This document shows positions 7,350 through 16,121 of a DNA stretch of 55,894 nucleotides, piece after piece. The stretch spans positions 1-55,894 of the forward strand of contig NZ_CALLVU010000025.1 in the NCBI RefSeq assembly GCF_938015485.1, in the 5' to 3' direction. The notes beneath the pieces are model-generated. The model searched no databases. It worked only from the letters and a program-made list of their open reading frames with translations, and was not told the origin of the DNA. Origin of the DNA: an uncultured Lachnoanaerobaculum sp. (GTDB lineage Bacteria > Bacillota > Clostridia > Lachnospirales > Lachnospiraceae). Each line of letters begins with the position of its first letter. Within the stretch, counting starts at the first letter, position 1. Both the position numbers and the translations under genes were made by a program.

Positions 7350-8888
7350 TCATCGTATAGTCAAAACTTCAGGTTTATCATCCGAGCTGTCTTCCATGCG
7401 GACCACTTCAATCTTAACCTTATTGTTATCCTCTATAGACAAATTAAAATCTTTACCATATTCTATATACCCTATAACATTTTCCTTCTCATCCTTCTTT
7501 ACCCATATTATATTCATATCTTTAGCCCAGCCGACCTTATCAAGACTCTTTACTTGCACATACAAAGGCTCCTCATACATAGTAAGTCTGTAGGAAATAT
7601 CTATCTCAAGTTCATTATTTCCTTGTTCCATAATACATACTTCACCTTTCAGATCTGTTGCAATTTCATTTAATCTTTTTATTCTATTTATATATTTTGG
7701 TGCATACGTCATAGTGAATCCCCGTATCATTTTATCACCACCAACATCAACGCTGATTCCGGCTTCTAAATATAAAGGATCGCAGAAACCGTATATCCCA
7801 TGTGAACCATATCCATAAGCATAATCTCCCCTCTTACGATTCCCAAAAAGTTCAAAATCAACATCAGAAATGCCATCTCCGAATTCGGTCTTTATACTTA
7901 CGACATACCATTTAGGATTACCTGCCACTTTACAATACCATATAATACAGTGTATTTCCTTGCCTTCTTTAGTAAGTATAATTTCCGCTCTTTTTTCATT
8001 CTTTTTCAGCTTTCCGTTATATTTCCAACCGTTTGATAAAAACTCGTCCAATGGGCATGGCATTTGGTATAAAGAACCGTCAAGCTTGAATATATAATCG
8101 TCTATAAATTTTCCCATAGTCATAGGTTTTTTATACTCACCCCAATCACTTCCGGAAAAAAGCTCCTCATTTTCACAAGTTGCTTTTTCAGACTCTATTG
8201 GAGTAACCATTAAGTAGTCTGCACTATATCCACCAAATATACTTTGCTCATTCTTATGAAGTCTGACGTCTACATTCTCTATATACATATAAGAAAAGGG
8301 ATTATATATTTTGTATCTTACGGTAAGTTTTCCATCTTCCCCTGCTATAAATTCCCAGTCTCTAAATTCTATAGAATTGTCACTTCCTCCTCTTGCATAT
8401 AACGGCATTTCAAATATGTCTTCAGATTCCATGTACTGACTGTAATTTTGTGAGAGGTATTGCCATACTTCTACTGTAGACAATGCACCTGCCATTTTTA
8501 ATACAATCTCTGCATTCTCAATATTTATAAACTTCCTATCATCTTCAAAAATAACATACTTTTTTAAACTGTTTTTAAAGATATTTTCATATTCCATTTC
8601 ATTTAAAATATCAAGAAACTTTGCCTGTTTTTCTTTAGTATCCAGTACACTTCCATTTCCTAAAATATTGGAAGCTCCACCATGAGACACATGCAAAGTC
8701 TGTATCAACCACTTAAGTTCCTCAAGATCTGATTCTGATAATCCTTCTACCTTATTATCAAACTCTTCATATTGGTTCTTTTCAAATACATAAGTTTGTC
8801 CTACAGACTTCTCCTCACTTACTAAACCACAGGAAAGCAGAATATTTGTGCATACTATGAGTATTATTACTATAAAAATTCTTCTCAT
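7350..8888 (-). CDS. Large unknown lipoprotein
   Basis: 512 residues from the ATG at 8888, which gives a clean lipoprotein signal MRRIFIVIILIV... with lipobox LLSC (Cys near residue 20). GGAG is about 10 nt upstream; a TTG five codons earlier is less likely. The mature protein has no motif I recognise. There is a mid-region rich in Trp/Tyr (WYCKVAGNPKWYVVSIKTEF) and a Gly/Tyr-rich stretch near residues 345-365 (YAYGYGSHGIYGF). Such sequences suggest a beta-rich surface domain. It is in the same minus-strand field as the other lipoproteins, 40 nt upstream of the one at 6845. Confidence 0.7.
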   Translation of the reverse strand: MRRIFIVIILIVCTNILLSCGLVSEEKSVGQTYVFEKNQYEEFDNKVEGLSESDLEELKWLIQTLHVSHGGASNILGNGSVLDTKEKQAKFLDILNEMEYENIFKNSLKKYVIFEDDRKFINIENAEIVLKMAGALSTVEVWQYLSQNYSQYMESEDIFEMPLYARGGSDNSIEFRDWEFIAGEDGKLTVRYKIYNPFSYMYIENVDVRLHKNEQSIFGGYSADYLMVTPIESEKATCENEELFSGSDWGEYKKPMTMGKFIDDYIFKLDGSLYQMPCPLDEFLSNGWKYNGKLKKNEKRAEIILTKEGKEIHCIIWYCKVAGNPKWYVVSIKTEFGDGISDVDFELFGNRKRGDYAYGYGSHGIYGFCDPLYLEAGISVDVGGDKMIRGFTMTYAPKYINRIKRLNEIATDLKGEVCIMEQGNNELEIDISYRLTMYEEPLYVQVKSLDKVGWAKDMNIIWVKKDEKENVIGYIEYGKDFNLSIEDNNKVKIEVVRMEDSSDDKPEVLTIR

Positions 8889-8892
8889 TTTT

Positions 8893-9177
8893 CTATTCTC
8901 CAATATACTGATGTCCTACCATATAGTCCGGATTTTGTTCTTTTTTGAAATGGAAAAGATACTCGAATCGTACATTTTCAGAAGCGTCATACAAATACAT
9001 TCGAAGCAATATATCTTCAAGGCTTCTAAGTAAACTTCCTGTCATCTTATTGCTTTCAAAACCTTCAATAAGGACCTCTTGTCTGCCTGAGTATGACAAT
9101 GCTTTTATTTTATAAGGAATCAGAGCCTCCTCATCTCTTATATCTTTAGAAGTTGCATAAGTAATGCATTTACTTCC
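8893..9177 (-). pseudogene. C-terminal remnant of an unknown gene
   Basis: A minus-strand open stretch of about 94 codons with no ATG at a sensible place and a stop (9178-9180) immediately upstream. It reads TSKDIRDEEALIPYKI, then LSYSGRQEVLIEG, and ends FKKEQNPDYMVGHQYIGE. It stops 4 nt before the start of the lipoprotein at 7350-8888, as the previous gene of an operon would. I read it as a 5'-truncated gene. Product unknown. Confidence 0.4.
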
Positions 9178-9213
9178 TTATCACCACTTACAAACGGCTA
9201 CTTAATATTATTA

Positions 9214-9930
9214 CTATTCATAATATTCTATACTTACAGTATCATCATATACCAAATCCAAACCAAAACCCTTTGGTAATATTATTTTTTTTAGGTTTGG
9301 GCACTCATCAAAAAGATAACCTTTTGCATCTATTATTTTCAGTGATTTTGGAAACTTTACCTCTTCCAGCTTATCATCACCAATAAAAACTTCCCCTCCT
9401 ATATATTCCAATCCTTCCGGTAACTCTACTTTTTTTAGCCCTGTATAGCAAAACGAAAACTCATCTATCTTTCTAATACTGTTTGGAAACTTTATATGTT
9501 CCAACTTCTTACAATTAGCAAAAGCAAACATGTCAATATTATCTAATTTTTCATTTAGAACTACTGTTCTTAATTGTTTACAACCTGAAAAACAAGCAAA
9601 TGGTATTTCTGTTAAATTTTTAGGCAACCTAATTTCTACCAAATTTTTACATCCACTGAATGCACATCCATTTATTTTAATCACACTGTCAGGTATAACT
9701 ATACTTTTTAGTTCTTTACAACCATCAAAAGTGTATTCCCTAATCTCTGTTATACCTTCAGGAATTTTGATTTCTTTTTTTAGCATTATATCCGCAAAAA
9801 TACCTCTCTTATACCCTAATAAAATATTATCTTCAATTATAAACTTTGATTGAAAGTTTAAACTTATATAAACTAAGGCACTTATGCATATGACAAACAC
9901 TAAAAATATGCGTATTTTCTTTCTGTTCAT
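9214..9930 (-). CDS. BspA-type leucine-rich-repeat protein
   Basis: 238 residues: an N-terminal membrane anchor (about residues 6-26) and then at least six repeats of the LRR_5/BspA pattern with period about 23 (for example IPEGITEIREYTFDGCKEL, IPDSVIKINGCAFSGCKNL, FPNSIRKIDEFSFCYTGL). These repeats form right-handed solenoids on surface proteins used in adhesion by oral and gut bacteria; ligand unknown. The start at 9930 gives a typical signal-anchor. The short length compared with BspA proteins (often over 500 residues) suggests a small accessory form. It follows a broken LRR gene at 9948-10286. Confidence 0.8.
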   Translation of the reverse strand: MNRKKIRIFLVFVICISALVYISLNFQSKFIIEDNILLGYKRGIFADIMLKKEIKIPEGITEIREYTFDGCKELKSIVIPDSVIKINGCAFSGCKNLVEIRLPKNLTEIPFACFSGCKQLRTVVLNEKLDNIDMFAFANCKKLEHIKFPNSIRKIDEFSFCYTGLKKVELPEGLEYIGGEVFIGDDKLEEVKFPKSLKIIDAKGYLFDECPNLKKIILPKGFGLDLVYDDTVSIEYYE

Positions 9931-9947
9931 TTTACATATCTCTTCTT

Positions 9948-10286
9948 TTAATAATATATAATTTCCGGGTTCATCCTTAGTAAGTCAAATTTATCAATAA
10001 AATATTTACCCTCCATATGTTTCGGCAGTCTTATGGTTTTTAAATTTATACAATCTGACACAACATCATTACTTATATATTCTATACTGTCCGGAAATGT
10101 TATTGTCGCAAATCCTGTAGATTCCACACTTTTGGGAATTTCCACTGTCTCAAGCCCCTTTGATTCTGAAAAAACCAACCCTACTATCAGTTTTGTTCCG
10201 TCTTGAATTTTTACAAAACTGTCATTCCCTGAATATTCCAACAATATATTTTGAAAATATTTACAGTGATATTTATCCTGTTCCAA
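9948..10286 (-). pseudogene. Broken BspA-type leucine-rich-repeat gene
   Basis: A 112-codon frame with two or three LRR_5 repeats (VEIPKSVESTGFATITFPDS, ISNDVVSDCINLKTIRLPKH). It has no ATG start; the only candidate is TTG at 10286. Upstream, frame ...SIEELDMNNFSSRIF ends at a TGA within a T6 run, and the LRR frame picks up one base away (QVEFFDKRYLEQ). A frameshift there, or a truncation, has removed the front. The repeats resemble those of the intact gene immediately downstream. The rest of 10287-10594 is AT-rich DNA; I see only a possible TATAAT at 10543-10548 on the minus strand, without a good -35. Confidence 0.5.
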
Positions 10287-10594
10287 ATATCTTTTATCAA
10301 AAAATTCTACTTGAAAAGTTGTTCATATCAAGTTCCTCAATACTCCTTTCTATTTCCTCTTATCTGCTTTTGGCATCATATTTTTCGTACGCTTCGGTAT
10401 CTTATTCAATAAATACCTTTTCAATATAAATACCAATTCTTACCAAGAAGTACGGCTTCAACCTTATATTTTTTATTTCAAATAAAATATAAAAATATCT
10501 ATTTTTACATCAGTTTTCTGTATTTTTTAGTAAATTCTTACTATTATACTATCATATTCTAGTACATTTTTCAATATAATTTAATTACAACCCC

Positions 10595-10638
10595 AAAAAA
10601 ATACCCTCAAAACCGTTAAAACTCCGGTTTTGAGGGTA
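10595..10638 (-). terminator. Rho-independent terminator after aqpZ
   Basis: Perfect 14-bp stem (10602-10615 with 10625-10638), 9-nt loop, then seven T on the minus strand (10595-10601). It lies 76 nt past the aquaporin stop. Confidence 0.9.
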
Positions 10639-10713
10639 CTATGGCCTTTATGGGCTGAAATATTGAATTTTGATACTAAGTAAACCTTACGCTTTTCATT
10701 GCGTTAGTTATTA

Positions 10714-11409
10714 TCAGTCTTCCTTTGACAGGAAGTTATAGCAAAGAGCTGCCAGTGCACCGCCTACTAAAGGAGCAAGTATGAATACCCATACCTGTGA
10801 AAGAGGAAGTGAACCGAAACCGCTCATAAGAGCCGGTCCGAAGCTTCTTGCAGGGTTTACCGATGTTCCTGTAAAAGGTATACCCATAATGTGAATAAGT
10901 GTAAGCGAAAATCCAATTACAAGACCTGCAACGCTGCTGTTTTCAGGCTTTGAAGTAACTCCAAGGATTGCAAGAACGAATACAAATGTAAGTATAACTT
11001 CCACCAGGAATGCAATTCCTGCCGAGATGCCCATTGCACTTGCCTCACCGAAACCGTTTGTTCCAAGTGCTGCATTTGAACCGAGGATTACACAAAGCAG
11101 TGCCGCTCCTAAAATACCGCCTAAAAACTGTGCAACTACATAGCCTACAAAGTCCTTTACTTCCATTCTGCCTGATACAAGCATTCCAAGCGATACGGCA
11201 GGATTGATATGACATCCTGAAATGTTTCCTATAGAATAAGCCATAGCCACTATGGAAAGTCCGAACGCAAATGCGATAAGCAGTGTGGAAAATCCAAGCG
11301 GTACCACTACATTGCTCTTACCTAAAAGTGTGTTTGCCGCTACGGCACTTCCACATCCGAAGAGTGTGAGTACACAGGTACCTATAAACTCCGCTACATA
11401 TTTTTTCAT
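10714..11409 (-). CDS. aqpZ: Aquaporin Z-type water channel
   Basis: 231 residues, six predicted membrane helices and both half-helix NPA boxes: HINPAVSLG (after helix 2) and SVNPARSFGPAL (after helix 5). The second box carries NPARS with the filter Arg, as in AqpZ; glycerol facilitators have NPARD. So water is the likely substrate. It acts in the cytoplasmic membrane as a tetramer (family knowledge). The ATG at 11409 has GGAGGT 4 nt upstream; a start four codons earlier lacks a site. The gene is monocistronic, with its own promoter and terminator. Confidence 0.92.
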   Translation of the reverse strand: MKKYVAEFIGTCVLTLFGCGSAVAANTLLGKSNVVVPLGFSTLLIAFAFGLSIVAMAYSIGNISGCHINPAVSLGMLVSGRMEVKDFVGYVVAQFLGGILGAALLCVILGSNAALGTNGFGEASAMGISAGIAFLVEVILTFVFVLAILGVTSKPENSSVAGLVIGFSLTLIHIMGIPFTGTSVNPARSFGPALMSGFGSLPLSQVWVFILAPLVGGALAALCYNFLSKED

Positions 11410-11477
11410 TACTACCTCCAATATTCTCTAAAAGATATAACCTTGACAAAATCTTCTTTTGCCGAACAACGATTCGT

Positions 11478-11506
11478 ATTATACAACTTAATTTTATAAA
11501 AGTCTA
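11478..11506 (-). promoter_or_regulatory. Promoter of aqpZ
   Basis: On the minus strand: TAGACT (11501-11506), 17-bp spacer, TATAAT (11478-11483). It is 69 nt upstream of the aqpZ start and downstream of a terminator. Confidence 0.7.
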
Positions 11507-11529
11507 TAGCATGATAAATAATTTGAAAG

Positions 11530-11551
11530 AAAAAAGGACCGCCATCGGTCC
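11530..11551 (-). terminator. Terminator of the amino-acid ABC operon
   Basis: GGACCG (11536-11541) pairs with CGGTCC (11546-11551); on the minus strand it is followed by six T. It lies 9 nt after the ATPase stop. Confidence 0.85.
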
Positions 11552-11559
11552 TCTTATCT

Positions 11560-12297
11560 TTATAATACCTTACTTAAGAAGGTCTTCAATCTTTCATTTT
11601 TCGGATGTGTGAAGAATTCTTCAGGCGCATTTTCTTCCACGAATTCTCCCGAGTCAAGGAATACCACTCTGTTGGCAACTTCTCTTGCAAATCCCATCTC
11701 ATGTGTTACCACTACCATGGTCATCTTCTGCTCTGCCAAGTCCTTCATAACTGAGAGTACCTCTCCAACCATCTCAGGATCCAGTGCCGATGTAGGCTCG
11801 TCAAAGAGCATTACATCAGGCTTCATACAAAGTGCTCTCACTATCGCAACTCTTTGCTGTTGACCTCCTGAAAGCTTTGACGGATACTCGTTTGCTCTGT
11901 CGGCCAGACCTACTTTTTCAAGCAAACTCATGGCATATTCGGTTGCACTTTCTTCATCCGCACCTTGAAGCTTCATCGGTGCTATAATGAGATTTTTTAA
12001 CACTGTCATATGTGGAAATAGGTTGAACTGCTGGAACACCATTCCCATCTTTTGGCGGTGAAGGTCAATGTTCACATCTTTTTTGCATATATCCACACCT
12101 TCAAAGAGTATCTCTCCGCTGTCAGCCACCTCCAATTTGTTTAAGCATCTTAGGAATGTCGACTTTCCGGAACCTGACGGTCCTATAAGGCAGACCACGT
12201 CGCCCTTATTGATATTAAGTGAAATATTTTTCAGGACTTCTTTGCCATGAAACTCTTTGGATAGATTTTTTACTTCTATAAGCTTATCACCTGCCAC
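11560..12297 (-). CDS. Polar amino-acid ABC transporter ATPase
   Basis: About 245 residues, the normal size of GlnQ/ArtP-type ATPases. Walker A is GPSGSGKST, Q-loop VFQQFNLFPHMTV, signature LSGGQQQRVAIVRAL, Walker B VMLFDEPTSALD, and switch His in VVTHEMGFA. It powers uptake of a polar amino acid through the permease encoded just upstream. The start is GTG at 12297, preceded by AAAGGAGG at about 10 nt; it overlaps the permease stop by 11 bases. An in-frame ATG at 12318 would overlap the permease more and has no site. Substrate cannot be fixed from the ATPase. Confidence 0.93.
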   Translation of the reverse strand: MAGDKLIEVKNLSKEFHGKEVLKNISLNINKGDVVCLIGPSGSGKSTFLRCLNKLEVADSGEILFEGVDICKKDVNIDLHRQKMGMVFQQFNLFPHMTVLKNLIIAPMKLQGADEESATEYAMSLLEKVGLADRANEYPSKLSGGQQQRVAIVRALCMKPDVMLFDEPTSALDPEMVGEVLSVMKDLAEQKMTMVVVTHEMGFAREVANRVVFLDSGEFVEENAPEEFFTHPKNERLKTFLSKVL

Positions 12298-12979
12298 TTC
12301 TAGCCAACCTCCTTTCAAACAACTTCAACAAATAGGTAAAGAACATTACCATTATAAGGTATAACAGCGCTACGGCTAAAAACGGCATCATTGCCGAGTA
12401 TGTCCTGCTCCTTATAACGTCTCCGGCCTTGGTCAGATCCTCAAGAGCAATATAACCTGCTACAGATGTCTCCTTCATCAGCACAATAAACTCGTTTCCA
12501 AGGGTAGGAAGCACATTTTTGATAGCCTGCGGCATTATAATGTTTACCATTGTCTGCGCGTAGCTAAAGCCAAGACTTCTGCCGGCTTCCATCTGACCTT
12601 TCGGTATTGAATTGATACCCGAACGGAATATCTCGGCCTGATATGCTCCCGAGTTTATTCCGAAAGCCAGTATGGCTGCGATGCTTTTATCAATCCTTAT
12701 GGAGCTGAATATAACAAAGTATATTATAAGCAACTGTACAACTACCGGAGTACCTCTGATTACTGTAAGGTAAACATTGCATATGAAGTTTAAAATCTTC
12801 AACTTCTTTGTATTCTCATATACATTCCTTACTATTGCTACACTAAAGCCAAGTACAAATCCCAGTATTACCGCAAAAAATGTAATCTTGAGTGTAACAA
12901 AAAGTCCTCTAAGCAGCGACATCCACCTGTCATCCGTTATAAAGTTTAAAACAAATTGCGCTTTTAATTCTTCAAACAT
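12287..12979 (-). CDS. Polar amino-acid ABC transporter permease
   Basis: 230 residues of the His/Glu/Gln/Arg permease family. The RGTPVVVQLLIIY segment and the EAA-like loop MEAGRSLGFSYAQTM contact the ATPase. About five membrane helices. The ATG at 12979 follows the binding-protein stop by one base, so translation is probably coupled. A longer start nine codons upstream overlaps the binding protein and is unlikely. Confidence 0.92.
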   Translation of the reverse strand: MFEELKAQFVLNFITDDRWMSLLRGLFVTLKITFFAVILGFVLGFSVAIVRNVYENTKKLKILNFICNVYLTVIRGTPVVVQLLIIYFVIFSSIRIDKSIAAILAFGINSGAYQAEIFRSGINSIPKGQMEAGRSLGFSYAQTMVNIIMPQAIKNVLPTLGNEFIVLMKETSVAGYIALEDLTKAGDVIRSRTYSAMMPFLAVALLYLIMVMFFTYLLKLFERRLARSGR

Positions 12980-12980
12980 A

Positions 12981-13814
12981 TTACTCTGCCTTGATATATT
13001 TTGCAATAATGCTGTCTATCGTTCCGTCAGCCTTAAGCTCTGAAAGTGCCTTATTGACTCCGTCAAGAAGCTCTTTGTTACCCTTTTTAACCGCTATAGC
13101 ATAGTTCTCGTCGGCATATGCCTCATCCAAAACCTTAAGTCCGCTGACTTCTTCTACAAACTTGTTTGCTACCGCACTGTCTATAACTACGGCATCAATC
13201 TTACCCTGGCTGAGTGCCTGTACTGCATCCATTCCCTTGTCATATCTCTCAACTGTCGCATCCTTTACATCACTTGCAAGGATATCTCCTGTAGTACCTG
13301 TCTGTACACCAAGTTTCTTTCCTTCAAGATCTTTAGCACCTGCTATAGTTGAATCGTCCTTTACAATGATAAGCTGCTTTGATGTGGTATATGTATCTGA
13401 GAAGTCAACACTTTGCTTTCTCTCTTCTGTAGCTGAAATACCTGCAAGTCCGATATCCGCCTTACCTGATGTCACCTCAAGTATTACAGAATCAAATGCT
13501 ATATCCTCAACTTTTACCTCAAGACCGAGTTTCTTTGCAATAGCGTCCGCTATATCCATATCAATACCTACAATCTTGTCTCCGTCATGGTACTCATAAG
13601 GTGGGAACTCCGCATTTGTAGCCACCAAAAGTTTACCTGCCTCTACAGTCTTTATCTGAGAAGCGTCCGCACTGCCCTCAGCCTTTGAATCCGCTACACT
13701 TTCACTTGTCGCACTTGATTCATTTGCCTTGGTCTCTGTAGTCTTTGAACCGCCACATGCAGCCAAACTTGCCGCCATAAGTCCTGCTAAAGCTATTGTC
13801 AATATCTTCTTCAT
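12981..13814 (-). CDS. Polar amino-acid ABC transporter substrate-binding lipoprotein
   Basis: 277 residues. The start at 13814 has GGAGGA 4 nt upstream and gives a lipoprotein signal with lipobox LAAC (Cys near residue 20). A Ser/Thr/Glu-rich linker follows, then an SBP_bac_3 fold: TNAEFPPYEY, GIDMDIADAIAKKLG, DIGLAGISATEERKQSVDFS. The first gene of a three-gene operon with permease and ATPase; it captures the amino acid outside the membrane. The TEERK/DFS motif fits arginine, glutamine or cystine binders; I cannot choose. Confidence 0.93.
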   Translation of the reverse strand: MKKILTIALAGLMAASLAACGGSKTTETKANESSATSESVADSKAEGSADASQIKTVEAGKLLVATNAEFPPYEYHDGDKIVGIDMDIADAIAKKLGLEVKVEDIAFDSVILEVTSGKADIGLAGISATEERKQSVDFSDTYTTSKQLIIVKDDSTIAGAKDLEGKKLGVQTGTTGDILASDVKDATVERYDKGMDAVQALSQGKIDAVVIDSAVANKFVEEVSGLKVLDEAYADENYAIAVKKGNKELLDGVNKALSELKADGTIDSIIAKYIKAE

Positions 13815-13849
13815 AATATCCTCCGATAAATATATTTTTATAATTCCAT

Positions 13850-13887
13850 CTTGCATAACTATACATCACTATTTATAATAATGCAAG
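13850..13887 (-). promoter_or_regulatory. Promoter with palindromic operator for the amino-acid ABC operon
   Basis: On the minus strand: TTGCAT (13881-13886), 17-bp spacer, TATAGT (13858-13863). The inverted arms CTTGCAT (13850-13856) and ATGCAAG (13881-13887) enclose the whole promoter core, which suggests a repressor site. Regulator unknown; ArgR or a cysteine regulator would fit the transporter type. Confidence 0.6.
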
Positions 13888-13904
13888 AGAAAATTCAGAT
13901 TTAC

Positions 13905-13985
13905 ACAAAAAAGACTCTAAATCCTGTAGCTTTATAATGTTAGAAAACTAATCATCATACTGTATACAAAATTAGAGTCTTTTTA
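13905..13985 (-). terminator. Terminator of the hprK-crh operon
   Basis: AAGACTCTAA (13911-13920) pairs with TTAGAGTCTT (13972-13981) around a long loop of about 50 nt. T runs follow on both strands, so it could work both ways. It lies 40 nt after the crh stop. The loop is longer than normal for a terminator. Confidence 0.55.
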
Positions 13986-14022
13986 GAGCCCTCATACCCG
14001 ATAAATGCAATCTATCTATCAG

Positions 14023-14283
14023 CTATACCGCTAATGAAGTCAAGTATCTTTCCATCTCATCTACGGCACTTACCTCGTCATCGCCGTCTGCTGATATGTA
14101 TACCTCTTTGCCATCACCAAACTTCAATGTCATCATGCCCATGATACTTTTTGCATTCACCTTCTTAGTACCACTTTCAACATAAATTCTGCTTTCAAAC
14201 TGGCTGGCCACCTGTACTAGCATAGCTACCGGTCTGGTTTCAGTTTTTGCATCCATTGCAACCTTAACTGACTTCCTAACCAT
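14023..14283 (-). CDS. crh: Crh-like HPr-family regulatory protein
   Basis: 86 residues with the HPr fold pattern. The phosphotransfer His is gone: the usual GLHARPA is KTETRPV, placing Glu at position 15 (counted from the Met). The regulatory serine is kept exactly at position 46 in NAKSIMGMM. HPr-like proteins with Ser46 but no His15 are Crh proteins: they take no part in sugar phosphotransfer but, when phosphorylated on Ser46 by HPr kinase, serve as CcpA corepressors (knowledge from Bacillus). The HPr kinase gene is in the same operon, four genes upstream. It is the last gene, 9 nt after whiA. Bacillus Crh has Gln at 15; Glu here is unusual. Confidence 0.85.
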   Translation of the reverse strand: MVRKSVKVAMDAKTETRPVAMLVQVASQFESRIYVESGTKKVNAKSIMGMMTLKFGDGKEVYISADGDDEVSAVDEMERYLTSLAV

Positions 14284-14292
14284 TTTCTCTCC

Positions 14293-15237
14293 TTACTTTT
14301 CCCTTAACTTGTCTGCGATACTTGAGAGCTTACGTAGCCTGTGATTTACACCACTTTTTGTGAGCTGTGGTTCAATCATCTTGCCAAGTTCATCCAAAGA
14401 AGCATGAGGGGCTCTAAGTCTGGCATTGGCCACCGCCTCCAGATTTGATGTCAATTTGTCAAGTCCCATCTTATCCTTAATAAGCTGTATATCCTCAAGT
14501 TGTGAAAGTGATGCCAGAACCGTCTTATTTATATTGGCGGCCTCGCAGTTCACCTTACGATTTACATCGTTTCGCATGCCTTTTAAGATTCGAATATTTT
14601 CGAATTTCATAAGTGATGTAGTTGCTTCCATCAGACCAAGTGCAAGTGAAATCTGCTCACTGTCCTTTACATATACTACATAGGACTTTTTTCTGGTTGT
14701 AATCTTCGGATAAAGTGATAAATCCCCCATCAATCCCTTCATAAATAATGCATCTTCCATAGTGTTACAAACTATTTCAAGGTGATAACTCTTTTCAGGG
14801 TCTGTTATCGAACCTGCCGAAAGGAATGCTCCGCGAAGAAACGCCTTTTTACAACAGGAATTGATCAATACCGAATTACTGCCAAGGTACAGCCCGTCCA
14901 CCGGCTCCTGATTTTTAAAAAGTTTTACAGCCTTAAGCACCTCTCTTGCACCTGTATCATCTATAATACTTACCGAATAAAGATGTTTGTGCTTGATGAG
15001 TGCACTATTGCTTATAACTACATCTGTATTTATATTAAATGTTTTTTTTACTAATGTAAAGTACTTTCTGGCAAGTCCTGAATGTTCAGTTGTTATTTTT
15101 AAAGACATTTCGTTAGTTTCAGCTAACGAAACAGTACCTATAAAGTATACAATTGCCAAAATTTCTGCAAGTTTGCAATGTCTGACATCCGGAGTCACTC
15201 TTATAAGCTCGTCTTTTACTTCTGAAGAAAATGTCAT
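14293..15237 (-). CDS. whiA: WhiA, DNA-binding cell-division/sporulation regulator
   Basis: 314 residues, typical for WhiA. It has an N-terminal domain related to LAGLIDADG endonucleases (FSSEVKDELIRV, AFLRGAFLSAGSITDPEK) and a C-terminal helix-turn-helix (ASLDELGKMIEP, GVNHRLRKL). WhiA does not cut DNA; in Gram-positives it binds promoters and influences division. The gene lies 7 nt after rapZ and 9 nt before crh. In Bacillus the order is yvcJ-yvcK-yvcL(whiA)-crh; here the yvcK-like gene is missing between rapZ and whiA. Confidence 0.95.
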   Translation of the reverse strand: MTFSSEVKDELIRVTPDVRHCKLAEILAIVYFIGTVSLAETNEMSLKITTEHSGLARKYFTLVKKTFNINTDVVISNSALIKHKHLYSVSIIDDTGAREVLKAVKLFKNQEPVDGLYLGSNSVLINSCCKKAFLRGAFLSAGSITDPEKSYHLEIVCNTMEDALFMKGLMGDLSLYPKITTRKKSYVVYVKDSEQISLALGLMEATTSLMKFENIRILKGMRNDVNRKVNCEAANINKTVLASLSQLEDIQLIKDKMGLDKLTSNLEAVANARLRAPHASLDELGKMIEPQLTKSGVNHRLRKLSSIADKLREK

Positions 15238-15244
15238 CTTTTTG

Positions 15245-16120
15245 CTACCTGCCGGCTATTCTTGAAATGTTCTTGCCCATATCTCTATGTTCCAGCCTCA
15301 CTCCTATGCCCTCTATGGTATCAAGTCGTCTCTTCAGTGCCGCCGCAATCGCTACAGAGCGATGTTGTCCGCCCGTACAGCCTATTCCTATCACTAAGGC
15401 ACTCTTTCCTTCATCTATATATCTCGGTATCAAAAACTTTATCATATCGTCAAGTTTATCAAGGAAAACTTCCGCGTCTCCGTTTGAAAAGACATAATCG
15501 GCAACACCATGCTCCTCTCCGGTCTTTAGCCTTAGGTCAGGGTCGTAAAAAGGATTAGGTAAAAATCTTACATCAAATAAAAGGTCCGGGTCATCCGGTA
15601 TTCCGTACATATATCCGAATGAAAGTACAGTCACAAAGAGATTGTTGAATGACTTGCCGTCAACGTAGATTGCCCTAAGTTCCTGTTTCAGCTCCTTTGT
15701 CAGCATTCTTCCGGTATCCATTATTCTGTCCGCTTTTGCTCTCAAAAACGCAAGTCGCTGTCTTTCAAGATGTATACCGTCTATAAGTCTGCCGTCTGCC
15801 GCCAGCGGATGGTTTCTTCTGGTCTCCTTATACCTTTTTATAAGTGCCTCGTCATCCGCCTCAAGGAAAAGAATTTCCATATTTATTTTCTTATGTTTCA
15901 GCTCGTCTATTACGCCGTCAAGTCCGTCAAGTCCGCTTCTGATATCAATGCCAAGAGCCACTCCCTTCATTCCTCTTTCAGAATCAATGGTCAGCTCTAC
16001 AAAATTTGAAACCAACTCTACAGGTAAATTGTCCACACAGTAATAACCGAAATCTTCAAACATCTTTAATGCAACAGTCTTACCTGAACCGGACATTCCT
16101 GTTACAATAATTATCTTCAT
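15245..16120 (-). CDS. rapZ: RapZ/YvcJ nucleotide-binding protein
   Basis: 291 residues. Walker A is TGMSGSGKTVALK near residue 10; the C-terminal signature GIGCTGGQHRSVAIA is that of the RapZ family. In E. coli RapZ binds small RNAs that control glmS; in Bacillus YvcJ binds and hydrolyses GTP and affects competence. Which applies here is unknown. The ATG is one base after the murB stop, with AAGGATG as ribosome site. Confidence 0.95.
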   Translation of the reverse strand: MKIIIVTGMSGSGKTVALKMFEDFGYYCVDNLPVELVSNFVELTIDSERGMKGVALGIDIRSGLDGLDGVIDELKHKKINMEILFLEADDEALIKRYKETRRNHPLAADGRLIDGIHLERQRLAFLRAKADRIMDTGRMLTKELKQELRAIYVDGKSFNNLFVTVLSFGYMYGIPDDPDLLFDVRFLPNPFYDPDLRLKTGEEHGVADYVFSNGDAEVFLDKLDDMIKFLIPRYIDEGKSALVIGIGCTGGQHRSVAIAAALKRRLDTIEGIGVRLEHRDMGKNISRIAGR

Positions 16121-16121
16121 A

